Assembly: GCA_903772945.1 (NCBI GenBank)
Contig: CAICTM010000497.1
Coordinates: 1-63,155, forward strand
Direction of reading: 5' to 3'
Length of the DNA: 63,155 bases
DNA from: Seminavis robusta
Lineage: Eukaryota; Bacillariophyta; Bacillariophyceae; Naviculales; Naviculaceae
Part shown: piece by piece, positions 19,801 to 30,500 of the stretch
How the letters are laid out: every line of letters starts with the position of its first letter
Numbering within the stretch: the stretch's first letter is position 1
Made by a program: the position numbers and the translations under genes
Notes under the pieces: generated by a model
What the model saw: the letters and a program-made list of their open reading frames with translations, nothing else
What the model was told of the DNA's origin: nothing
Databases searched by the model: none

Positions 19801-21085
19801 TGGCGGCGCTCCCCATACTAGTACTCTCACGCTTGTGTTCATCAGCATTTGGTCCGGTGGATTTTCGATTGTTCATCGTGTTGGAGCCCATGTCACTGCC
19901 AGCATTGGATGGTCGGTACGGCTCTGGGTTCTTCTCGTTCGGGTCATCTGCACCTTTGTCCGAAGCAGACGCATCTTCTTGGATACTCGGAGGATCCACC
20001 GGTTGTCGGGACAGTTCGGTTGAGCTGCTTGAGCTCTTGACGGCCACACGATCGTCCTTTCTCAAGCTAGTCTTGCTAGAGTCCGATCCGACGTTCGAGG
20101 CGCGTCCAGCCTTGCTCAAGCTGCTCTTGCCAGACTCTCGACGAGAAGCGGTTGTGGTGCTTCCTCCGTGATACGTGCCGTCATGGGATTCTCGCCAAAC
20201 TGGGTTGAAGGAAAGTTCCTTCTCGGATCCATCAACAAATTGCAATATAGTTGGTTTCTGTGCGATTCTGGGTAATGGGTCTTGCTTGTACGGATCAAAG
20301 GTGGACGATAAAGATGGTTTGCTGCTCTGCTTTGGCTTGTCGGATTCCTTTCCAAGCTCGGCGCTGCTCTCCACTCCAGCTTCCGACGGTAGTAGTTCGC
20401 CACGCTTCGACTCAATTTTGGTGTTGTCTTTCATGAGCTGAAGCTTGTGGCCGCTCTCTTCGAAACAACCCGTGAGGCAGGTCCTTGCCCTGTAAACTTT
20501 GCGGCGGGCCTTGACAATAAGTGGTGTTGTTTTGTTGCGACGAGCATTTTGTTGATTTCCTTTCTTGCTGTTCTTTCCAGCACTTTTATCTTGACTTTCC
20601 TTGGAGAGTCTTCGAGCTCCTGTAGATGTCGATCGACGCGCCGTGAGTCGGTTGACTTTGTCCTCGCTTTCCTTGGTTGGCACTTCGGGGAAGTAAAACG
20701 CACTCGGGGGCGGCATCTCTCGAGTTCTTGATTCATGTTTGTAGGCATTGTCACGAGTAGCAATCACTTTTGACTTTCGGCGTCGATCTCCTGCAGATGT
20801 TTGCCTTGCCTTTACGGTACGGCCTCGATGGGCGTCTTGTCCAGCGCAGTTTTCTTTGCCAGCTGGACGAAGCTGCTGTTGCTGCTTCGGCTTGCTGTTT
20901 CGAACAATTTGTTGAACTGTTGCATCGCTCAACTGAGGATGAGGTCGTCTATGAAGGAACATGGATGGATCTGATAGATCTGACATGGGGGAGACTAGCT
21001 CAAACTGCTTCGCATTGCTCGTCGGGTCCCATTCTGGAGGTGGCTCGACTGCGGCCTCTTGCTGTTTTGAAGCTTCGTTGCCCAT
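16814..21085 (-). CDS. Large disordered protein with N-terminal myristoylation signal
   Basis: Single open frame of 1,423 residues. The start MGNEASKQ fits the N-myristoyltransferase consensus (Gly2 with Ser at position 6), so membrane attachment is likely. Beyond that I recognise no domain. The protein is rich in Ser, Thr, Lys, Glu and Asp and is probably disordered through most of its length. It has many basic-Ser phosphosite-like patches. Two sites fit the PP1-docking RVxF pattern: KSVRFSD (about residue 933) and RSVTWDF (about residue 955). The C-terminus is more ordered-looking (PLPAQKWRALADKAN) and ends in a basic tail. The neighbouring RNF213-like gene is in tandem 467 bp downstream of its own 3' end region, with no sign of co-regulation. 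Function unknown; a membrane-linked scaffold is the best guess and is inference only. Confidence 0.75.
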   Translation of the reverse strand: MGNEASKQQEAAVEPPPEWDPTSNAKQFELVSPMSDLSDPSMFLHRRPHPQLSDATVQQIVRNSKPKQQQQLRPAGKENCAGQDAHRGRTVKARQTSAGDRRRKSKVIATRDNAYKHESRTREMPPPSAFYFPEVPTKESEDKVNRLTARRSTSTGARRLSKESQDKSAGKNSKKGNQQNARRNKTTPLIVKARRKVYRARTCLTGCFEESGHKLQLMKDNTKIESKRGELLPSEAGVESSAELGKESDKPKQSSKPSLSSTFDPYKQDPLPRIAQKPTILQFVDGSEKELSFNPVWRESHDGTYHGGSTTTASRRESGKSSLSKAGRASNVGSDSSKTSLRKDDRVAVKSSSSSTELSRQPVDPPSIQEDASASDKGADDPNEKNPEPYRPSNAGSDMGSNTMNNRKSTGPNADEHKRESTSMGSAATSHESSYWNGFYNETQMLHREDAYFDRIAFDPRASMPETSPMTNNTTATPVMALFKQDEKPKSLLGITASMDDPQEDEMQNFFDTAIVTRQSVSPSQEQGAVSKAGDARDAEEPTLETDTGHPTEAQEDASASASTVSKHLNENDVTANDQKDLDLGTKDTEEEERQDEVATSGNAPDDENNEPGTRGVQNLFENWSMKSDDAASEEKLKTTGQLGATSFLDRRISADTVLVQSALVSKATSAPKRHTIEIITKGALQETPQSLIRKDRTSFGSAFSYKDKDVFTPVTSLATYPKGSPFRPRVSNVGNGGMVTAKAKLGQTTMFTQSFDNISRSSRDLEIHATGSAPSMVETHDYRDIAFGCFLEDTPSTVANKNEWEKQRERAHLSNMSAESPMSATMSPAQLMLSNQAITNAAFLFSPSYANGPAITGQPDDDKSSGAASGRELSTQEGAKSISCLESRQRTRSLMKQPVRIPGSRSGRSVASSKNSGRPPRKSSMSESSHQKSVRFSDAQSVAASETGSQKSRRSVTWDFSFNPPPQNVPTDIPAIETKVSDLSDTVFGRESFDTSSNEKVRESSLSNKQSNLRKMSIQEEITPVPSFETTSTKPSLASTSESLEYSSESRPSISTTSKDSSAGASIGTPEQNLRTWTYCEFSKGVTPVLDKKQLAQATNSPVLRFKAAKNRFVNKQEKDVPVKRKSPRAYKRTGGTAGRVHLLASKFDGGPALDPTSAIPSISRTGSGASNDRPMLRTPQIVGYTTTHLTHSSSYSRASLDSYSSYNYSKPNVVPPLAHDPIPEDPVDEMPSDEESDDESYVQSVATVRQEGRDAMPAISVTLSEDTEDSRGSQGTERTEDLLTNLLGKASVDDEDEETVATVPQQSNAYSVQQLRSVVSHDDEENSTFTNIMSAPTFSDESTTLSTILAQQPQSNLRHHGVRTVKPESLYLSPLQRTTMEQSKWREEPLRPLPAQKWRALADKANKENNMKKGGRIFRNI

Positions 21086-21552
21086 GATACCGGTATGCTA
21101 CTAGCTACACTTCTCTAACAACCAAACGAAGAGAGGAATAATGTCAAGCAATTGCCAAGCCAAGCCAATACAATACGTAAGCCACACGGAATGGAGTTGT
21201 GCAAAGATAAGAGAAAATGAGATGGGAAAGAGCCGTTCCCAGGCAAAAAGTGAGCGTCAGAATGGATTCCACCAACGACTTTTTTCATTTAGGGAAAGAG
21301 TGCTCGACCGCGTGCTTTTTCCACGATTGATCGGCCCGAGGAATTTTCTCCCAGGGATGCCGTTGTTGTTTTGGTTGCGCTCGAGCGCTGCTCTTGGTGC
21401 TGGACCTCCCTCCATGCTCCATCGAAGATGCTCCCTTGTGCAGATTTACTCGGTACCAGGTACCAGGTACTAATATGACGGTAATGCAACTGAGATTACT
21501 GAGATCTTTTAGATTGTATCTAGCTACCGGTATCTCCAAGGTAGCTAGCTAG
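21086..21552. other. Intergenic region, no gene seen
   Basis: Contains TACCGGTAT at 21088 and 21523, a GGTACCAGGTACCAGGTAC run at about 21451-21469 and GTAGCTAGCTAG near 21540. No coding signal. Confidence 0.5.
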
Positions 21553-24500
21553 TTAGAGATTCTTGACAGCCATGCGGAGCTTCTTTTGATCCAACTTCTT
21601 GAAGGCGCCAATCATTTCCTCGTCCTCTACCACCATTTTGACATCTTCAATGGTGGTGGCACCCAATTCAATCAAGTCTTCGATCACCTTGCGAGGAAGT
21701 TTGTGTTGCTCCAGCCACTCTTCCATAGCACTGATTGTTGGGGGTGCTGGATTGGCCAGTGCATCAATAGCCTTGGCTTCACCATTCTCGGCCACGTCCT
21801 CTCCTACAGCTTCGACTTGGTTGTCATCCATTGGGATTCCTTCTTCATCATAATCGAAGAATTCCTCTTCGTCCTCTTCCATTTCATCTTCGTGCGACAG
21901 AGTATCATAGAATTCTTCTTCTCCTTGCATCTCAATGTCCATCCGAAATGGATTCCTGCTCTGCTTGATTCGGCGCCACCATCGCTGAATGCGCCGCGCC
22001 AATGCGTCGTCGTCGATCACCGTCGAGGCTCCAGCGTGTTTAGCCCTGTCAGAAGCCACATCAATGGTGGGACAGTCCAAAAACCACAGGCCGCCTTTCG
22101 TGTTTCGAATTGGAAGCGGCTCGACCACGATTTCTCCTTCAGGTTGCCACAGCAAGCACTCTCCTGCTGACAACCGACAACAGCCGGATGCTTCACTGTG
22201 GTATTCACGGTGAAGGTCTTGACCTTCTACTGTCGAGGAGGCAAGCAACTGATGCTGAAGGGAAAGCTCCGCTTGCTGCAAATGCTGGCGTAAGGAAACG
22301 TAGTTCTGCAAGTGAATTTCGTTTGGAAGCAGCACAAAGATTGGATCCTCGGTTCCGCAAAAGTTGTTCTCCTGGAGATACTCTTTCAACGACTTTGTGT
22401 GCAGTCCAGCTTCCTCCACAAGCAAGTTCTCGTACAGAATCAGCACGTCTCCGACAAACTCCTTCAAGCAAGACAAGGCGCGTTGCACACCATTTTCTTC
22501 GCAAAAGTCTTGCATCGATGCAACCATAGCAAGAATAGCCTCTCGTGACAAAGGATCCACAAGGTATACCGGCAGGTCAGAGTACAAGTACCCTTCCGAG
22601 GCAAGATGAAAGTTGAGGAATCGAACCAATTCAACAATTTGAGGCTTGTTCAGGGCAAGAAGAATGTCCATCGTGCTTGGACTCAAGTCTGGGAAGCCAA
22701 TCTCCTTCATCTGTTCGTTCCGGGAAGGTTGTGTGCTACTTGCTCGGTTGCTGCCGCCAACTCCACCAAGTGCTTCTTCGAATTGCCCTGCGCCATCTCT
22801 GCTGTCGGGCGAGAACAAACCAAGCAAGTTGCGCAGGCCACCGAGAAAGCCAATGGTTTTCTGGTGACTGTCAAGTTCCTTATGCAGCTCAGAACAAAGT
22901 GCAGGGCGAATTGAGCTATCATTTGCATTGTCCCCAAGAGCAGCATGAAGCTCTTCGCGAACGTCGCAGACCAAGCGAAGATCTTGTTCCCGAGCAAAGT
23001 GTGTGCCGTCCACTAAATCCCTGAAAATGTCTGCGCAATCAGTGTCCTTTGCGCCTTGTGACTTGCGATCTGTTCGAAAAACAAACTCTTCGCGGAGGTG
23101 CCGAAGAGGATTCAGGATAGCAGGCGGTGACTGACAAAGGCTAGCCTCGACCGCGAGAGATTGGACCAAGCGATTCGGTTCAAACGCTGCAAGGTCTCTG
23201 TTCCAGACGCTCTCGACGAGCGTGTCAAGTTCAAGGCTTGACATTGCGGTTGAACGGTTTATGACCGCAGCGCCGCCGCTTCCTGCCATCAAGAACTTGG
23301 GATGGATGACTCGGTCGACAAATTCATTTCGAAGGGTACCAGGAAGCTTCAATTCAGAGAGTTGCTGGACATACCTATTGTACTTTGTAACGATCTCGTT
23401 GATCATGAGAAAGAGGAAGTCGCATCCTCCATCGAGCGGGTCGCTCCCTTCACTGAGAAGAGCAAAGATAGCCGCACCCTCTATCCTCGTGAACGGGATA
23501 TCAATTTCTGTGCAGTTCCAAAGTGCCTTGTTGTCCATCTGCTCCAGCAATTGGTTAGCCCCTTTGACAACTCGGCCCCAAAGAGACGTCATGTGCCTAG
23601 CGTGAATTGAATCAAAACGACGGAGGAGTCTCGATTCTTCCATAACGTCTCCCATCGCACGTTCCAGGGCTTCTGCCTTTGACAAGATCTGGCCAAAAAC
23701 GGAATGAAGCCATAGATAGAGCTGCAGAGCACAAGCGAAACACGCACAGCGGATGAGATTGGCAGTGCGACAACAGGAATAGTTTTGCGAAACCAGTAGC
23801 AGATTTACCTCAATCAAGTCAGGTAGAAGATCCAATTGTTCTACCAGCTTTGCCCCATTCAAGAACACTCGAACCACTTTCGAAGCGTCATCGGTGTCAG
23901 AGCAAGTCTCAAGGATGGCTACTGATGGAACAAGACTTGGTCCAGACGGGGCTCTTTCTACAAAGAAAAGGTATTGGGGAACCTCAAATTCTCGTGCTCG
24001 TCGCCAACTCGTTGCACCTCTCTGTAAACTCGCCAGCTGCGCACGTTGGGCCTCGACATTCCTCCGAAGGGGAGCTAATCTTTCTTCATCGACCCTGTAG
24101 TTTGGTGCGGTATCGACCTGAAAGTTACGACCGCATCCATAAGCGCCTTCACTGCCGATCGCAGTGTGGTAGTCACGTCCACAAGTGAATTGTCCACACG
24201 CCCTAACGAGCACCGCAAAGGGACGTCTGCAGTCTTGGTGAGGACACGTTTTTAGGTCCTGCGATTTGCGTTGTTCGTCCTCGAGAGCCTCTTGCAGGGC
24301 GGCCTCTGCGTTCTGCAGAGTAGTCCGTTGGTTGGCTACCACGGCGGGCATACCTTGACGCATTGGCAAAGTGAAGTCAAGATCGTGCAGCAAGCCGCCA
24401 GCCCCCAGTAAATTCATCAACCGGCTTTCGCTTCGACGGATCAGGAGAGAGAAGAAGAAATCAACAAAGCTGACTTGTGGTATTGACATGATTTGCTCCA

Positions 24501-27500
24501 AGATCGGCTTGCATATTTCATCGTATGGTTCTTGCAACGCCAACCCTCCCTCCGACTCGACAGCGATATCACGTGCCAATGCGGCGACAAAGCATATTGT
24601 AAGAGCATCTGCTATCATTGCAGCTAGTGCGGTTCCCACCAAAGATTCGTTTCTCGATGGATCTCCCATGTGACCCCGCTGCGATCGGGACAATCTCACA
24701 TGATCTTGTTGAGTCAGTTGTTCTTCTTCGCTGATACTCACTTGAAGAACTTGAAGCATGTGCACTGAAGATGAGTCAAAGTTGCGACGCAAAAGAATTC
24801 CAAGCACCATGTCGAATGCTACTTCTGCGAGAATGCCAGTGAAAGAGTGCTTGTAGTTCGAAAAGAAGCCATGCCGCTCGGAACCATCCTTCCCATTCTC
24901 AAGGTCATCCTCGTGCCGGAGCCACTGCGGTACGTAATGCGGAAATGTCCGTCTTGTCCCTCCTTCCGAAAACACCGCTGGTTCACACACCAGAGCGACC
25001 TTGGCGTTCAAGATGCGGAGTGCTGCCAGCGGCAATCCAAGTTGCTGGTTAGAGGCTATGCCTTTGTCTTGGCCCCCGATTACTGTACAGGCCCTCCGTA
25101 ATAGTGACACCTTCCACTGGTGAGAGTGATGTTGCAGCTTGCCCTCTTCCAATAGGTCAAGAAGGGTGCTGAAGTCTTCCACAAAGAATTCTTCTTTGGC
25201 CGCCATTCCAGATGGAGAGAAGAACTGCCACAAAACAGCCTCTTCAAGACTTCGGCTCCCGTCGATTAAGTCAAAAAGAACGGCAAGTGAAGGTGTTTGG
25301 ACTTGAGTAGCCTGTCGGGCCCAAAATCTTTCCAATACAGTGGCCTCGATCTCCGTGTTTCGCGTTGGAAGCCGAAACAGGACATTAAAAATGTGCAAGA
25401 TTCGGATGCGGCATGCAATTTCATCATTTACATGGTCAACGACACTGCAATGGTTCAGGAGGGCAGAGAAATCCGAGCACCAGGCATCTCTATCCTTGTC
25501 CGCAACCCCTGCAGTGACCGTGTCTTGGAGTCGTTGCAAGGAATGCATCAACAGGTGCATCGGCCACTGCGACAACTCCTTGATATCACCCTCTGCTTCT
25601 GGGCAGAGTCGAGGGTTTCTTACTGCCGCGATGGACCATGAGGCAGCCTTCATCAAGTCAATCTTGAAACAGCGAGCAAAACAGTGCACAGCAACAAGAC
25701 TGCAGTCACCACGCATTTTCTCAACGGCATCAACCAGCCATGTCATGATGTATGGGTTCGCCTGAATGCCAGTTTTCCACGCAATAAACTGCCTCAGATA
25801 CCTTTCGAAAAGCTCGTCAGAGTCGGCAACTGAATTCACAACTGACTCGACAACTGCCCTTGTAGAATTCCCTTCGGATCGGTTAGCCTTGTTTGAAAGC
25901 TCTTTCATGGTCGATGTGTACAGTGCCCTGTGGCTTATGTTGCCCGAGGCATTCTCCGCGAGTAATCCAGCTGACATCTCCATTGTTTCCTCAACTGAGT
26001 TTGAGATGTCGTAGAAAAATGGGAATTGCACAAAGGAACCAGTTGGAGAATCCATCACTGAGGGCATAGGTCTCACTTGTGTGCTATTTTCTTGCAGGAG
26101 CATCAGTTCTGCAAACGGTGGAACTGGCAACTTTCTTAGAATGGTGCCATACAAGCTGAGGACTTCCTTGTTCCCTGATCCCAACAAGTCGGCGTTCCTC
26201 CATGTGTTGATTGCCTTCATTGAGGTTGCCATGAATTTGTGAAGTGCCTCGAGCAATGCACTTTGGATCGAGGCACTAAGCGACAGCTGTGTGGTACCCC
26301 GTTGCAATCTGATACAGGCCATCCGCACAGTGGTCTCCAGACCCTGGTCAAACCAAAATGTCACAAATTTCTGACACAGAGAGTCTCCAACGTTGCCATC
26401 CTCCAATTGAGTCGATAACACATCCTTCAAGAAGTTCCATCGCGATAGGAAAGTCCCTTGGTCGCATGATGCTCGGCCCAAGTCTTGTCCCCTGTAGAGC
26501 AGTCTATTTTTGGATGCCAGATGTGACAGTACCGTTGGCATCATCTGTGACAGAGCAGCCACTAGCTTGTCATGGGGACGTTCCTTCTTGTCCCCTAGTA
26601 TCCCGCCACAGGCAAGTCGAATGCTCTCTGATAAGGCCAGTGGTGGGCCGGATTGCCCAACAACATCCAAGACCGTATGGCGCCACTGACCCAAGAACAA
26701 GACTGGGTAGCAAGAAGAGGACAGGGAGCTTGATGATGGATAGTGAAGAAGCAAGAGGAATATCTTGCCTCCTAGCGAGTTCTGTTCGATACACATTCTG
26801 ATGTAGTTCACATTATCAGTTGCGTTGGTTCCACTCATGTCAACAAGGAGCAGGAACACGCGTTTGGTACCCTGGATCCAGTCTGTTACAGCTTTCCGAA
26901 ACGAAGATTCACTCGGGAGCGAGTCCATGTGTTCACAGACCACACTTTTATCGTCTGCACAAACAAGCTGTCGGACAATGGCTCGACTGCTTTGGTGACT
27001 CCCAGGAAGGTCTTCGGAGGTGTTGAAGGAGGGGATGCTGTGGACATTTGCATCCGTTCTAGTGTGGATGATCAACAGTTGGGGATCCTCTTTCTCCATG
27101 GCTTTCTCCAGGAAGAGCTTCAGCGAGAAGTGTTCTTGCTCTGCAAAGTATGCTTCAGTGAGGAACTGCGGCAGAACGTTTCGTTTTGCGTAGACGGCCT
27201 CCGGCACTGCAACTTGCAGTAATACAGACACAACATACTCAGTGAAAACCATCTGAATGATGTTTGAACAAACATCCTCGATGGGATTGGACTGTTCCAT
27301 GTTCTCGTCATTGTCCTTGTTGGCGTCAACGTGGAGCAGAGCAGAAAGGGTTTCATGGACGCGTTCCATTCCTGCAGCATCGGTCATCAATTCTTGAAGG
27401 ACATTACACTCATCCGTTGGAAAGCTGTTGGAAGCCTTGTCCACCGTTTTCTTGACTCGTTCCTGGATGGAGCCCATTGTCGTGACATGTCCAATAAATG

Positions 27501-30500
27501 TGGTCAAGCTACCTATGAAGGAGCTTTCCGTATTGAAAACAAGGGGTGGGTGTTCAGTCTTGTGCAAATTGCTGAAAGTCCAAGCTGGCAATAGGCCGGC
27601 ATATGCACTGTCCAATGTTCGATTGTTAAATCCAACGAGTCCATGTTTGCCCAAGAGCCCCACAAGTTGTGCGGCCCTCTGGCGAGACCTCTGGAGGATT
27701 CCCTCAAGTTTTCCGAGAGAAGCCCAGCCTGCACTGACGAAATCACTGATGTCCAGACGGTATTTTTCAAATCTGTTTAGAAAGGGAGCCGGTGTCTGAT
27801 CCAACAGGCCAGCACGCACGTGGACAATGCAGCTGAATGATGGATGCACCTGACACCTTCGAGACACTCCTCCCATGGCAATGTTGGCATACAGAGACAC
27901 AGAACCATCAAGATTTTCAATCTCCCGGAAATTCTGGTTCTGCAAGTCATAGAAACTTTCGTCAATTGACTCTGTATTGCTCAAGAGCACTGTGTGGCCT
28001 TGCATAGCTGCAAATTTCACACCAGATATCACCCGGAGCTTCTCAGATTCCTTTTCATCAGGCAAGCTCGATATTTTGAACAGTGTCTTCTTGGATAGGT
28101 CCAACAAGCCAGCAGAACTCAGTAGCCGCATAATTGAATCGTCCTCGCTACAGTCGATAATGAGCTTGAACCGACCCCTGGAAGCTGAATTTAGGCACAA
28201 TTCATCTGGCGACAGCACATCATGGATCACACGCATTGGGCATGGAGCTTGCTTGTCGAGAAAATCAGACAGAACACTTTCACTGTGTTGAACAACATGC
28301 CGCAAGCTTTCAAATGCAACATGCTTCCACTTTTCCAATTCCACACCGTTGAAGTTTCGGGAGAGTGAGGACATGATGCCGCCAATAGTCAAAACCAGCT
28401 TCCCTCCCCTAACAGAGGATTGTGTGCGAAGATACTTCAAGAAATAAATGTAGTCACGAAGTCCAAAAAAGGTATCAAGACCCTGGATATTCCGCATTGC
28501 TGAGTAGGATCGGCAGAGCCCAAGCCCAAACTCGTGAGCTTCAGTGAGGCTTCCGTCCAGATCAACGTTGTGGATCAGAGATCCATCCATGTTAGAGCCG
28601 TAAAGAACTCCTTTGGTCATGGTGAGCATTTCTTCATCATCAGGTTCCTCTCGAAAGAGCATAGCGCAGCGGTTGCTTTTGGCTGCATCAAGGACATGGT
28701 TTGAGATGGACACAAACGAAACAGCCCCATTAACAGACATGTGAGACTCAAGCAGGTAGTGAAGCACCTTCAAGGATTCCCGTCGCTCTTCTGGAAGCCC
28801 AGCTTCGTCCAGAAACACAACGCATATGTTGGTCTTGCGGTCTACCATCGTCTGCCTTCGAGTTGCCTTGCCAAACACCCCTTCAACTTCTGTGCTTGTT
28901 GATAGTTTGGAGCACTGATAGTTGAAATAGGAAAGCCTTGGGAAACGTTTGAACAAGGGGCTTAAGCTTTCTTCCCCTTGAGCATTGTCGCCGACAGCAT
29001 TGACTGATAATGTCTACATGGGCAAAGAAACAACTTGAGGTTAAGAAGTTGTTGCAGCTTGCAGCTGACGGTGACATGCCCGGACATACCTTTGAACACC
29101 CAGGAGGGCCAACAACAAGCAAGGGTGTGCCTGACATAGTGCAACATAACGTCATGAAAAGGCTCTCTTGCAATCCCCGAGTTCTGGCAACCCCATCCTT
29201 GATGTTGGTATGTTTTGTGACATCTTCCAATGTTTCACTGAGGATATCGTCCAAGTGAAGCATCTCATTCTGCTCCCCAGCTAGATTCTTGAGTCGTTCA
29301 AGGTAATCTGTGCGACTAGCACTATCCAACCGGAGTAAATAAACCACTGCGACAGCAAGAAGCATCGCACTCCGTTCTTTCTTGGAACCTGCAATCGCTT
29401 CAGTCATTGGGAAGTCAGTAAAAAAGAAGTCATATAGGGAGAACACCCTTTGGATATCCCTCAAGGATACCACCGACTGTGACCGAGTCTTGGCTTCATC
29501 CTCGATTTCAGCATCGGAGTATTTCCCCGTTCGACGGAGAGTTCTTTTAATGTCCTTGGAAGCGAATTCACGCATTGCCTTAGTCATTGTGGATCATGAA
29601 GAGGGAGCAGAATTCCAGCATGAGACACCTGCAAATGGCAAACTCCCAAGGACAAAAAGAACGTGCCTCTGCTTACCTCTTGAGACAATGAAATGACTTC
29701 TGTTAGTGTCATCTGCAGGCGAAGTGGAACACTCCCAAGACCCCGCAATCTTCGAAAGATGAATTCTCTTTCTTGGGTTTTACTTAGTGCCCCAAAGCAC
29801 CATTTCAAGGCAGACATCGAGGTTGGCAATGGAGACACTTGGTAGTGGCCACTGCACCATGTTCGACCCATGTCTACTTCCCTGGCATTGTTTGTTTCTA
29901 TCATGAGATTGGATCTGGCAGGATTACACGCTGGTGATTGCAGGCATGAGAAGTGAGGAAGCAGTATACATAGCATCTTTGCACAGTTCCTTCCTGTGTA
30001 CTTACCAGCAATGGTGATGATGTTTGTCTCCAACCTGTCGCCCTGAAGGCTGCAGTCAACTATGATCTCCTTGAAAAGACCCATCATGGAGGCTGTGTTG
30101 ACCTCTTAAGAGTCAGAGATACAATGTGCCGTGACGATTTCATTGTTAGTCAGTGAATCATAGTCCCTACAGGCGGCTCGATGCTTGCAAAGGGCTTACC
30201 ATCCAGAAACACCACAATTGGGACTTCTGGGATCTTGCGCGCAAGACGCCGAACGGGTTCAAAGCGGGCCACAATATCTGACTCTTCCATGGAGCTGTGA
30301 ATGTTGATTTCGAAGAAGAACGAGTTGAGATTTGAAGAGGCTAGCCACTGCACCAGTTCTACCACCGTCTTCAACTCATTGTTGTCCAGCTCTTGTGGCA
30401 TTGGTTGGAATATTGCGGACCGGTCACCACATACAGCCTTGATCTTAGCATGCAGCCAGTTTGACAGTTGTGTTCTCTCCGCCATACCCCGCGACTGTTC

